Positions 42,790-51,419 of a stretch of DNA of 64,000 nt are shown here, in pieces. Each line of letters opens with the position of its first letter. Position 1 is the stretch's first letter. The notes under the pieces were generated by a model. That model made no database searches, was not told where the DNA came from, and was given only the letters and a program-made list of their open reading frames with translations. Origin of the DNA: Jatrophihabitans sp. (GTDB lineage: Bacteria; Actinomycetota; Actinomycetes; Mycobacteriales; Jatrophihabitantaceae); assembly GCA_036399055.1 (NCBI GenBank), contig DASWNX010000029.1, forward strand, positions 186,001 through 250,000. Reading direction: 5' to 3'. The translations under genes and the position numbers were made by a program.

Positions 42790-44000
42790 CCGCGACGAGG
42801 CCCGCCATCACCGGCCTTGGAGTGGTGGCGCCGACCGGCACAACGACAGAGGCTTATTGGACGGCGACCTTGGCCGGAGAGAACGGCATCGGAGTCGCGA
42901 CGCTCTTCGACGCCGATTCCTACCCCTCCAGGCTGAGCGGAGAGATCAAGGGATTCAACCCAGCCGATCACCTGTCCATGCGGCTGCTGCCCAGTACCGA
43001 TCGCATGACACAGCTGGCCATGGTGGCCTCCGACCGCGCCCTCGAGGACGCTGGCATCGACCTCGAGACGGTGCCCGAGGAGCGCCGAGGAACACTGACT
43101 GCGGCATCAGCCGGGGGCTATGAGTTCGGTCAGCGCGAGCTGCAGAACCTGTGGTCGCGGGGCAGCAAGTATGTCAGCGCCTATCAGTCCTACGCCTGGT
43201 TCTACGCGGTCAACACCGGGCAGCTGTCCATCCGCCATGGCCTCAAGGGACACAGCGGGGTCGTCGTCAGCGACGGCGCCGGCGGGTTGGACAGTCTGGG
43301 GGCAGCGCGGCGGCGCATCGCTCGGGGGAACACGCTCATGCTCACCGGTGCGGTGGACAGCTCGCTGTGCCCGTGGGGCTGGGTGGCGCAGATGGCCCCG
43401 GGATGGATGTCCACTGAGGACGATCCGGCCCAGGCCTACCTGCCCTTTGACGCCCGTGCCGGGGGCCACGTCGGTGGCGAAGGCGGAGCGATCCTCGTGC
43501 TGGAGGCCGAGCCCCGCCCAGGAAAGGACGTGTACGGCTATCTGGCCGGCCACGCGTCCACGATGGACGGCGCCGGCGAGACGCCGGGTGGCGGCATGGG
43601 GCGGGCCATCGGCCTAGCGCTGCAGGACGCCGGGATCGCCGGCGGCGAGGTCGACGTCGTTTTCGCTGACGGAGCCGGAACCCGCGCGGCCGACCAAGCC
43701 GAGGCAGCCGCCATCGAGTCGGTCTTCGGCCCCGCGGGCGTGCCGGTCACGGTGCCCAAAGCGGCGACCGGCCGGTTGTACAGCGCCGCCGGCGCGCTCG
43801 ACGTCGCCACCGCGCTGCTCGCCATGCGTGACGGGGTGATCCCCCCGACGATCAACAGTTCCCCCGACGAGAGCCTGCGCATCGACCTCGTCACAGAACC
43901 CAGGGAGGCGACGGTCCGTAGCGCCCTGATCCTCGCCCGCGGCTACGGCGGGTTCAACGCGGCGCTCGTCGTCACCCGCTCACCCAACACATCCGAGTGA
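42786..44000 (+). CDS. Type II PKS chain length factor (ketosynthase beta)
   Basis: This 404-residue partner of KS-alpha sets the number of elongation cycles. It has the thiolase fold start PAITGLGVVAPTG. The active-site Cys is replaced: the aligned segment is SDGAGGLDSLG with Gly164 at the Cys position, whereas most CLFs have Gln there (EQAGGLD type). The product length cannot be read reliably by eye. The GTG start overlaps KS-alpha (GTGA). The spacing to the ACP gene is 25 bases. Confidence 0.96.
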   Translation: MTATRPAITGLGVVAPTGTTTEAYWTATLAGENGIGVATLFDADSYPSRLSGEIKGFNPADHLSMRLLPSTDRMTQLAMVASDRALEDAGIDLETVPEERRGTLTAASAGGYEFGQRELQNLWSRGSKYVSAYQSYAWFYAVNTGQLSIRHGLKGHSGVVVSDGAGGLDSLGAARRRIARGNTLMLTGAVDSSLCPWGWVAQMAPGWMSTEDDPAQAYLPFDARAGGHVGGEGGAILVLEAEPRPGKDVYGYLAGHASTMDGAGETPGGGMGRAIGLALQDAGIAGGEVDVVFADGAGTRAADQAEAAAIESVFGPAGVPVTVPKAATGRLYSAAGALDVATALLAMRDGVIPPTINSSPDESLRIDLVTEPREATVRSALILARGYGGFNAALVVTRSPNTSE

Positions 44001-44025
44001 ATCCCCCACGGTTAGGAGCATCAGC

Positions 44026-44283
44026 ATGCCCACGCAGATCAGTATGGAAGACCTGAAACGAGCGCTGCGGGAGGGTTCGGGCGTCGATGAGTCCATCGAC
44101 CTCGACCTCAAAGTCGAGACGATGACCTTTGAGGAACTCGGCTACGACTCACTCGCCATACTCGAGACCGGTCTGCGGCTAGGCCGCGAACATGGCGTCG
44201 AGATCGCCGACGACGACCTCGCCGACGTGGAGCGTCCCCAGGAGTTGGTCAGTGCCATCAACCGAGCCCTGGCAATGGTGTGA
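44026..44283 (+). CDS. Type II PKS acyl carrier protein
   Basis: This 85-residue ACP carries the growing polyketide on a phosphopantetheine arm at Ser42 in LGYDSLAILE. It is acidic and four-helical, with length and motif standard for aromatic PKS ACPs. TTAGGAG lies about eight bases before the ATG. Its stop overlaps the ketoreductase GTG start. Confidence 0.97.
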   Translation: MPTQISMEDLKRALREGSGVDESIDLDLKVETMTFEELGYDSLAILETGLRLGREHGVEIADDDLADVERPQELVSAINRALAMV

Positions 44284-45074
44284 CTGCGATGACGACCCCG
44301 GAGGAGACCAAGCTCACGGCTCTGGTGACCGGCGGCTCCAGCGGCATCGGTCTGGCCACGGCCCGAGCGCTCGCCGGCGCAGGCTATCCGACGGTCATCT
44401 GCGGCCGCAACGAAGACTCCCTCCGCCAGGCTGCCAAGCAACTGGCCGATGAGGGACTGGCCGTCACCACGGTCACCGCGGACGTGACCGACACAAGCAG
44501 CGTGCGTCACCTTGTCCAAGCCGCCACCGAGGCCCACGGGCCCATCGGGGTGCTCGTGAACAACGCCGGCCGCAACGGCGGCGGCGTGACGGCTCAGTTG
44601 ACCGATGAGCTGTGGCATCAGGTCATCAACACCAACCTGAACAGCGTTTTCTACGTAACCCGCGAGGTCCTCGCCCGCGGCGGGATGACAGAGGGCGGAC
44701 GGATCATCAACGTCGCCTCGACCGCCGGCAAACAGGGAGTTCTGCTGGCAGCGCCTTACTCGGCCTCCAAGCACGGAGTCGTGGGGTTCACCAAGGCGCT
44801 GGGCAAGGAGCTGGCTCCTCAACGAATCACCGTCAACGCCGTTTGCCCCGGCTACGTCGAGACGCCGATGGCTGAGCGGGTGAGGCACGCCTACGCCGAG
44901 GCGTGGGGAACGACCGAGGACGACGTGCTGACCGCTTTCGAGGCGAAAATTCCTTTGGGCCGCTACTCGACGCCCGAAGAGGTGGCTTCCATGATCCTCT
45001 ACCTCGCCATGCCGGTCGCGGCGTCGGTCACCGCTCAGGCGCTCAACGTCTGCGGCGGACTCGGGAACTTTTAA
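44280..45074 (+). CDS. Polyketide C9-type ketoreductase (ActIII/UrdD-like SDR)
   Basis: This 264-residue short-chain dehydrogenase/reductase shows the NADPH motif TGGSSGIGLATARALAG, the NNAGRNGGG motif, catalytic YSASKHG, and the PGYVETPMAERVR lid loop typical of ActIII-type reductases, which reduce C-9 of the nascent chain and fix the first ring fold. The PGYVETPMAE...HYA-like lid supports an aromatic PKS role. The GTG at 44,280 keeps the GTGA overlap pattern of the operon; an ATG three codons later is possible. Confidence 0.95.
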   Translation: MTAMTTPEETKLTALVTGGSSGIGLATARALAGAGYPTVICGRNEDSLRQAAKQLADEGLAVTTVTADVTDTSSVRHLVQAATEAHGPIGVLVNNAGRNGGGVTAQLTDELWHQVINTNLNSVFYVTREVLARGGMTEGGRIINVASTAGKQGVLLAAPYSASKHGVVGFTKALGKELAPQRITVNAVCPGYVETPMAERVRHAYAEAWGTTEDDVLTAFEAKIPLGRYSTPEEVASMILYLAMPVAASVTAQALNVCGGLGNF

Positions 45075-45086
45075 GGAGGAGCGAGC

Positions 45087-46025
45087 ATGGCCAGAACCCG
45101 CACCGATACCCATGACATAAAGGTGGACGCCCCGGCGCCGGCGATCTTCACCCGGCTCAGCGACGTAAGCCGTTGGCCCACCCTGTTCCCTCCGACGATC
45201 CACGCAGAAGTCCTGGACGCCAGCGGAGGGGAAGAGCGCATCCGGCTGTGGGCAACCGCGCATGGCGAGGCGCACTCTTGGACGTCGCGGCGGGCACTCG
45301 ACTCGGCGGGGCTCAGAATCGACTTCCGTCAGGAGCGGTCTGTCCATCCGATTCGGCACATGCGCGGCGAATGGACGATCAAGCCACTGGACGACAGGAG
45401 CTCCCTCCTCTCACTCGTCCACGAGTACAGCGCGATCGATGACACCGACGAGCAGCTGTCGTGGATCGCCCGCGCGGTCGACGGCAACTCGCGGGCCGAA
45501 CTCGAGGCGCTGAAGTCGGCGCTGGAGCGTGAGTCTCGTGACGGCCTGGACGCGCCTTTCACCTTCCAGGACAGCCTGACGACAGTCGGTGACCCGGCGA
45601 AGGTCTTTGAGTTCCTCGATCGCGCTGACGCGTGGGAGCAACGGCTCGATCATGTCGCCGCCGCGGTGATGACCGAGTTCGATGACGGTCTTCAACGTCT
45701 GAAGATGGACACGCTGGCCCCCGACGGCTCGACGCACACGACCGAGTCGTTCCGAGTCTCTTTCAAACCCGACCGAATCGTCTACAAGCAGACCACCCTG
45801 CCTGCGCTGATGAGCCTGCACACGGGGGTCTGGACCATCCGGCCCCATGAGCAGGGATGGCAGATCAGTTCCGAGCATACGGTTGCCATCCGAAGCGAGC
45901 GGGTCAGCGCAGTGCTGGGTCCCGATGCGACTGTGCAGACAGCGCGCGAGCTGGCGCGGTCGAATCTCGGCAACAACAGCCGCTTGACCCTGGCAAAGGC
46001 CGTCTCCTACGCAGAAGGAGCCTGA
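45087..46025 (+). CDS. Didomain aromatase/cyclase (ActVII/UrdL type)
   Basis: This 312-residue protein has two SRPBCC domains (about 1-150 and 155-312). The first begins THDIKVDAPAPAIFTRLSDV with RWPTLFPPTIHAE; the second has DPAKVFEFLDRADAWEQRL and MSLHTGVWTIRPHEQGW. Didomain enzymes aromatise the first ring of chains already reduced at C-9, consistent with the ketoreductase. AAGGAGGA, starting within the ketoreductase stop region, is a perfect ribosome site. Confidence 0.95.
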   Translation: MARTRTDTHDIKVDAPAPAIFTRLSDVSRWPTLFPPTIHAEVLDASGGEERIRLWATAHGEAHSWTSRRALDSAGLRIDFRQERSVHPIRHMRGEWTIKPLDDRSSLLSLVHEYSAIDDTDEQLSWIARAVDGNSRAELEALKSALERESRDGLDAPFTFQDSLTTVGDPAKVFEFLDRADAWEQRLDHVAAAVMTEFDDGLQRLKMDTLAPDGSTHTTESFRVSFKPDRIVYKQTTLPALMSLHTGVWTIRPHEQGWQISSEHTVAIRSERVSAVLGPDATVQTARELARSNLGNNSRLTLAKAVSYAEGA

Positions 46026-46026
46026 T

Positions 46027-47217
46027 ATGACCGTCACCGCAGCCAAAGAGATCGATCTCTATAGCGACGAGGTGCTCACCGACCCGTACGCCGCGTACCA
46101 GAAGTTACGCGCTACCGGGGAGGCTGTGTGGAGCGAGCAGTACGGCTTTTACGCCATCCCCCACTACCGCAATGTCTATGACGCGCTCCACAACCATGAG
46201 GTCTTCTCCTCCGCCTCGGGCGTCGGGATCACCGAGCGGCTCAATCAGGCGCAGACGGGGAGCACGCTGACCAGCGACCCGCCTTATCACGACCTGGTGC
46301 GCGGGCTGGTAGCGCGGAACCTGACCCCACGGGCGCTGCGCGAGATCACCGCTTACGTCCAAGAGTGGGCCGACCGACTGGTGGACTCCCTCATCGCCCA
46401 GGATTCGTTCGACGCCGTAAGGGACTTCGGGCAGGCCTTTCCGCTCTCTCTGGTACCGGACCTCCTGGGTTGGCCCATTGAGGAAGGCAGGGAACGGCTT
46501 CTCGACTGGGCGTCGGCGGGTTTCAACGCGTTCGGGCCTGCCAATGAGCGGACGCTCGGCGGGTTGCACCACTTCGCCGACATGCACGGGTTCCTGGCGC
46601 GGATGTCTCAGCCCGGCAACCTCCGACCCGGTAGCTGGGGCGCGCAGTTGGTCGAGGAGGCGCAGCGAGGCGAGATCGACCAGGCGTTGCTCCCGGCGCT
46701 CCTCGGCGACTACCTGTTCCCGTCGATGGACACGTCGGTGAGTGCGCTCGCCAGTCTCATCCACCTTTTCGGCAAGCACCCCGACCAGTACGACCTACTG
46801 CGGTCGCAACCGGACCTGATCCCGAGCGCGTTCAACGAGATCGTGCGTTTCGAGTCCCCCCTGCGCGGGTTCACTCGCTTGGTGACCCGCGACTTCCGGC
46901 TCGGCTCGAGCGATCTGTCCGCCGGGGACCGGGTGCTTCTGCTCTTCGCCTCCGCAAACCGCGACGAGACGTTCTGGCAGACCGATCCCGCCGTCTTCGA
47001 CATCCAGCGGGTGGATGCCACCCGTCACCTCGGATTCGGCCACGGCATTCATGGATGCGTGGGCCAAGCGCTGTCGCGAATGGAAGGGCATTCCCTGATG
47101 TCGTCCCTGGTGCGCAAAGTGGCGCGCATCGACGTCGGCGAACCGACCTGGCGGCTGCACAACACGATCCGCGGGATCGAGCGTCTGGACGCCAGCTTCG
47201 TGGCGACCGTGTCATGA
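46027..47217 (+). CDS. Cytochrome P450
   Basis: This 396-residue bacterial P450 has the heme loop LGFGHGIHGCVGQALSRMEG with the ligand Cys344, ExxR in EIVRFE, and an I-helix segment FPSMDTSVSAL in which the usual A-G-x-D/E-T is S-M-D-T-S. It likely oxidises the polyketide. It ends by ATGA overlap with a ferredoxin gene, its probable electron donor. Its AAGGAG site lies within the aromatase 3' end. A TTA codon lies at 46,105. Confidence 0.96.
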   Translation: MTVTAAKEIDLYSDEVLTDPYAAYQKLRATGEAVWSEQYGFYAIPHYRNVYDALHNHEVFSSASGVGITERLNQAQTGSTLTSDPPYHDLVRGLVARNLTPRALREITAYVQEWADRLVDSLIAQDSFDAVRDFGQAFPLSLVPDLLGWPIEEGRERLLDWASAGFNAFGPANERTLGGLHHFADMHGFLARMSQPGNLRPGSWGAQLVEEAQRGEIDQALLPALLGDYLFPSMDTSVSALASLIHLFGKHPDQYDLLRSQPDLIPSAFNEIVRFESPLRGFTRLVTRDFRLGSSDLSAGDRVLLLFASANRDETFWQTDPAVFDIQRVDATRHLGFGHGIHGCVGQALSRMEGHSLMSSLVRKVARIDVGEPTWRLHNTIRGIERLDASFVATVS

Positions 47218-47405
47218 CCCGACTGCTTGTGGACTGGGACCGATGCGAAGGGCACGGCCTGTGCGTGGACGCCGCACCGGCTCTGCTGGCTCTCGACGAG
47301 GAAGGCGAGTTGGTCCTCAGAACCGAGGGCGCCGTGCTGGGGGACGACCAGCCGGCCGTGGCAGCCGTGCAGGTCTGCCCGGTCGGAGCCCTGCGGCTGA
47401 CGTAG
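47214..47405 (+). CDS. P450-type ferredoxin (3Fe-4S)
   Basis: This 63-residue ferredoxin starts TRLLVDWDRCEGHGLCVDAA and ends QVCPVGALRLT. The C-x-x-H-x-x-C arrangement plus a distant C-P is the pattern of actinobacterial P450 ferredoxins, with His in place of the fourth Cys. It is co-translated with the P450 and presumably feeds it; no reductase gene is nearby. Confidence 0.94.
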   Translation: MTRLLVDWDRCEGHGLCVDAAPALLALDEEGELVLRTEGAVLGDDQPAVAAVQVCPVGALRLT

Positions 47406-47450
47406 GGGCCAGAGGTTGACGGGACCGGCACGGTCGGAAGCGGAGGACCC

Positions 47451-48908
47451 ATGACTAGCACGGCGCCAGTGGACGTGGTCGTCGTCGGGGCCGGACCGGT
47501 GGGTCTGCTACTGGCGGGAGCGTTAGCGCGCGCAGGCCTGGACGTGATCGTCCTGGAGAGCGGCGACGGCCTCGTCGCCGAGTCGCGTGCGTCGACGCTG
47601 CAGGCCCGGGCCATGGAGATCCTCGCCGATCACTGCGTGCCCCGGCTCGATGCAGTGCCCCGGCTGACGCACGGCCACTACGCCGGCCTGCCGCTGGATC
47701 TCACCCGGGTCGACAGCGCCTGGTCGGGCCAGTGGAAGCTTGCCCAGCCCGAACTGGTGCGCCGGCTCGCGGAGTGGTCCCAGGCTCAGGGCGCGCGGTT
47801 GTCGTTCGCCTCCGAGGTCGTCGACGTGCACAGCGATGAGACATCCGCGGCGGTGAAGCTCGCTGACGGATCGGCCGTCCACGCCCGTTATGTCGTCGGC
47901 TGCGACGGCGTCAGAAGCACAGTCGCTCAGTGCCTGGGAATCCAGTACGACCGCCGCCAGGCCACCCGCAGGATGGTGCGCTGCGACCTCGTCGATGTCT
48001 CGCTCTCGCCGCGGCGGTTCGAGCGCCATGGAACCACCGTGCTGACGGTCGGCCGCATCAGCCCGGAGGTGACCCGCGTCATGGCGTGCGACGAAACGTG
48101 GAGCGGTACCGACACTCTTACTTTCGATCGGCTCCGGGATATGTGGTCGGCTCTCACCGGAGAGCATCTGGTGGGGCCACCCCGGTGGTTCGAACACTTC
48201 GACAATCGGTCATGCGTCGCCCGACAATGGCGCGTCGGGCGAGTCCTGTTGGCAGGCGACGCCGCCCACCAGTTCCTGCCGGTCGGCGGGGAGAGCCTCA
48301 ACAGCGGCCTGATCGACGCCGATAACCTTGTGTGGAAATTAGTCCAGTCGCTGCGCTCGGGCACCGATCACCTGCTCGACAACTACGCGCGGGAACGCCG
48401 ATCGGCAGCGCACGCCAGCCAGGAGTCGGTGCAGTCGCAGGACGACCTGATCTTCTCTGGCCGTCCTGAGGATCGCCGGCGCCGGTCGGCCCTCGCCCAC
48501 ACGATCGCCGACGACGAGGCCACCCATGACCGGCTCGCGGCCGCGGTCTCAGGGACATCGGTCAGTTACCCCAATAGCACTCCGGCGGTGGGACCCCGGC
48601 TGTCAGCGACCGAGTTGCGCCGTCGGGGCCTTGACCCCGACCTCGTGCGCCGGTTGCGGCAGCAGGGTCGCGGGTTATTGGCCACGCGGTCCCCCAGCGA
48701 GTGGACGGACCGACGGGAGAGCACCGTGGCAGTCCTGGAGCGCCGTCCGGGCTCAGCTGCCGCGCACGCCTCTGATGAAGATTTCCTCTTACGTCCAGAC
48801 GGTCACCTGGTGAGCAGCAGTGTCAGTCAACTGCCGCTGGCGTCCGCGCTGGACTACTGGTTCCCGGTGCACGCCGCGCCGGCCATGTCCGCCTGGGAGA
48901 CGCCCTGA
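47451..48908 (+). CDS. Second FAD-dependent monooxygenase
   Basis: This 485-residue class A flavoprotein hydroxylase shows VDVVVVGAGPVGLLLAGALA at the N-terminus, the DG motif VVGCDGVRSTVAQ, and the GD motif LLAGDAAHQFLPVGGESLNS, where the usual GGQGMN is GGESLNS. A substrate-binding middle domain and a short C-terminal domain follow. It differs enough from the first oxygenase to have its own reaction, for example a second hydroxylation or a ring-opening Baeyer-Villiger step. Three TTA codons lie at 48,339, 48,675 and 48,789. It overlaps the next gene by one base. Confidence 0.92.
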   Translation: MTSTAPVDVVVVGAGPVGLLLAGALARAGLDVIVLESGDGLVAESRASTLQARAMEILADHCVPRLDAVPRLTHGHYAGLPLDLTRVDSAWSGQWKLAQPELVRRLAEWSQAQGARLSFASEVVDVHSDETSAAVKLADGSAVHARYVVGCDGVRSTVAQCLGIQYDRRQATRRMVRCDLVDVSLSPRRFERHGTTVLTVGRISPEVTRVMACDETWSGTDTLTFDRLRDMWSALTGEHLVGPPRWFEHFDNRSCVARQWRVGRVLLAGDAAHQFLPVGGESLNSGLIDADNLVWKLVQSLRSGTDHLLDNYARERRSAAHASQESVQSQDDLIFSGRPEDRRRRSALAHTIADDEATHDRLAAAVSGTSVSYPNSTPAVGPRLSATELRRRGLDPDLVRRLRQQGRGLLATRSPSEWTDRRESTVAVLERRPGSAAAHASDEDFLLRPDGHLVSSSVSQLPLASALDYWFPVHAAPAMSAWETP

Positions 48909-49861
48909 TGGCCAAGACCGCCTTTCTCTTTCCCGGTCAGGGAACCCAGAAGCCCGGCATGGGCGTCTTCCTAGTCGAGCGGTATCCGCGGCTAGTCAAG
49001 GCGCTCTTCGACGAGGCCGACGACATCCTCGGGTTTCCCCTGTCGGACTTCTGCGCGAACGGGCCTCCCGAGCGCCTGAGGGAGATGCCGATCACCCAGC
49101 CGGCAGTGTTCATGGTGAGTCACGCGGCGGCCTGTGCACTCGCTGCCGAAGGCGTCCAAGCCGACGTCGCTGTCGGCCACAGTCTGGGTGAGTATGCGGC
49201 GTTCACCTACGCGGGCGTGCTCGACTGGCGGGACACCTTACGGCTCGTGCACCACCGTGGGCTGCTGATGGCCAGCGTCCACGCGCGTACCGACGGCAAG
49301 ATGGCCGCCCTACTTGGCTGCCCACTCATCGAGGTCGAGCAGCTGTGCGCTCAGGTGGTGAACGAGTGCGGCCTGGTGGTAGAGGTGGCCAACCACAACG
49401 AACCCGATCAGGTAGTCGTCTCGGGCCAATCTGCCGGTGTGGATCGGCTCTTGGAACTGGTGACGGCGGCCGGAGCCGAACGAGTGACGACCCTGCGCAT
49501 AGGCGGGCCCGCCCACAGCAGCCTGATGTCAGACGTAGCGGGCCCGTTTGCCGAGTTCATGCAGTCCCTGCCCTTCCGCGACCCCACGGTGGAGCTGCTC
49601 TCCAGCGCGACTGCCGGACCATTGCGCACCGGGGCCGAGGTACGCCAAGTTCTCAGCAGCCAACTCGTCCAACGGGTGCGTTGGGTCGAGACGATGCAAG
49701 CCCTAGTGACCGTCGGGGTTGGCGTCGGTGTGGAGGTCGGCCCCGGCAAGGTCCTGTCCAGCCTCGTGGCCCGCAATCAGCCCGCCATCCAGGTCTATCG
49801 AACCAACGACGACCTCACCTTTTCGACCGCTGTGAAAGGTGCACGCCATGACCAGCCCTGA
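48908..49861 (+). CDS. Stand-alone acyltransferase 1 (FabD-like)
   Basis: This 317-residue acyltransferase begins FLFPGQGTQKPGMGVFL. The nucleophile Ser lies in GHSLGEYAA, a conserved Arg in HHRGLLM, and the second active-site motif reads GPAHSSLM where malonyl-specific FabD enzymes usually have GAFHS. It could load malonyl or another extender onto the ACP, or edit it. Most aromatic PKS clusters borrow FabD from fatty acid synthesis, so a dedicated copy is notable. TTA occurs at 49,238. It overlaps the carboxyltransferase gene by 14 bases. Confidence 0.88.
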   Translation: MAKTAFLFPGQGTQKPGMGVFLVERYPRLVKALFDEADDILGFPLSDFCANGPPERLREMPITQPAVFMVSHAAACALAAEGVQADVAVGHSLGEYAAFTYAGVLDWRDTLRLVHHRGLLMASVHARTDGKMAALLGCPLIEVEQLCAQVVNECGLVVEVANHNEPDQVVVSGQSAGVDRLLELVTAAGAERVTTLRIGGPAHSSLMSDVAGPFAEFMQSLPFRDPTVELLSSATAGPLRTGAEVRQVLSSQLVQRVRWVETMQALVTVGVGVGVEVGPGKVLSSLVARNQPAIQVYRTNDDLTFSTAVKGARHDQP

Positions 49862-51419
49862 GGACACCCCGGACATGCATTTCCTCGTGAATGAGCTCAA
49901 AGGCAAACGCCAGCTCGCCGAGGCCGGCCCTAACCCTCAGGCCACGATCCGACAGCACGAGAAAGGAAAGAAGACCGCTCGGGAGCGCATCGAGGCGCTG
50001 TTCGACGAAGGGACGTTCGTCGAGATCGACACTCTGCGGCGCCATCAGTCCCACGCCTTCGGCCTCGCGCAGAACCGGCCCTACACCGACGGTGTGGTCA
50101 CCGGCTGGGGCAAGGTGTACGGCCGCACGGTTTTCACCTATGCCCACGACTTCCGCATGTTCGGCGGGTCGTTGGGAGAGGAGCATGCGAAGAAGATCCA
50201 GAAGGTCATGGACCTCGCCTTCAAGGCGCGTCGGCCCATCGTCTCGTTGAACGACGGCGCCGGCGCACGGATACAGGAAGGCGTCTCGGCCCTGGCCGGA
50301 TACGGCGGGATCTTCACCCGGCACGTGCAGGCTTCTGGTGTCATTCCCCAGATCAGCGTGATGCTCGGACCCTGCGCGGGCGGCGCCGCGTACTCACCGA
50401 GCCTGACCGACTTCGTCTTCATGGTGGACAAGACCGCGCAGATGTTCGTGACTGGGCCGGACGTGGTGCGTGCCGTGACGGGAGAAGAGGTCTCGCACGA
50501 CGACCTCGGTGGCGCGCGGATCCATGCCGAGCGTTCTGGCGTGTGCCATTGCCGCTACGACGACGAGGACGAATGCCTGGCCGACGTCCGCTTCCTGCTC
50601 TCCATGCTTCCCGACAACAATCAGGGCCTGGCCCCCGACTACGCCACCGCCGACGATCCCGACCGGCGGGTGCCCGAGCTGCTCGACATCGTGCCGACCT
50701 CGCCGAGGATGAGCTACGACGTCCGCGACGTCATCACTGTGCTTGTAGACGACGGCGAGGACTTCGAGTTACAGGCCGACTGGGCGCCGAGCATCGTGTG
50801 CACGCTGGCCCGCCTCGGTGGGCGCCTGGTCGGCATTGTGGCCAACCAGCCCGCTGTCAACGCCGGGGTCCTCGACATCGAGTCTTCGGAGAAGGCCGCC
50901 CGGTTCGTGCAAATGTGTGACTCCTTCAACATCCCTCTGGTGACGCTGGTCGATGTGCCAGGATTCCTGCCCGGGGTCGACCAGGAGCACAATGGCATCA
51001 TTCGTCACGGAGCGAAGTTGCTCTTCGCCTACTGCAACGCCACCGTGCCGCGCATCTCCCTCATCCTGCGCAAGGCATATGGAGGCGCCTATATCGTCAT
51101 GGACTCCCGATCGATCGGCGCCGACCTGGCGCTCGCCTGGCCGACCAACGAGGTCGCCGTCATGGGCGCAGAGGGAGCCGCCAACGTCATCTTTCGGCAC
51201 GAGATCGCCGCGTCGAAGGATCCGGAGGCGCATCGAAAAGTCAAGGTGCGGGCGTACAGCGAGGAGTTCATGAACCCCTACTACGCTGCTGAACGAGGCC
51301 TGGTCGACGAGGTCATCGACCCCAGCGACACCCGCCGGATCCTCATTGACGCCGTCGAGATGCTCCGCGACAAGAGCTCCCGTTCGCTCGAGCGCAAACA
51401 CGGGAACCCGCCGCTATGA
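49848..51419 (+). CDS. Acyl-CoA carboxylase carboxyltransferase (beta) subunit
   Basis: This 523-residue biotin-dependent carboxyltransferase of the PccB/AccD type has an N-terminal domain with KKTARERIEALFDEGTFVEI, SLNDGAGARIQEGVSAL and CAGGAAYSPSLTDFVFM, and a C-terminal domain with VDVPGFLPGVDQEHNGIIRH, AYGGAYIVMDS and EGAANVIF. It would make malonyl-CoA or methylmalonyl-CoA with a biotin-carrying alpha subunit, which is not encoded here. Such subunits occur in several angucycline clusters as precursor-supply genes. The ATG at 49,848 is preceded by GAAAGG. A TTA codon lies at 50,769. Confidence 0.93.
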   Translation: MTSPEDTPDMHFLVNELKGKRQLAEAGPNPQATIRQHEKGKKTARERIEALFDEGTFVEIDTLRRHQSHAFGLAQNRPYTDGVVTGWGKVYGRTVFTYAHDFRMFGGSLGEEHAKKIQKVMDLAFKARRPIVSLNDGAGARIQEGVSALAGYGGIFTRHVQASGVIPQISVMLGPCAGGAAYSPSLTDFVFMVDKTAQMFVTGPDVVRAVTGEEVSHDDLGGARIHAERSGVCHCRYDDEDECLADVRFLLSMLPDNNQGLAPDYATADDPDRRVPELLDIVPTSPRMSYDVRDVITVLVDDGEDFELQADWAPSIVCTLARLGGRLVGIVANQPAVNAGVLDIESSEKAARFVQMCDSFNIPLVTLVDVPGFLPGVDQEHNGIIRHGAKLLFAYCNATVPRISLILRKAYGGAYIVMDSRSIGADLALAWPTNEVAVMGAEGAANVIFRHEIAASKDPEAHRKVKVRAYSEEFMNPYYAAERGLVDEVIDPSDTRRILIDAVEMLRDKSSRSLERKHGNPPL

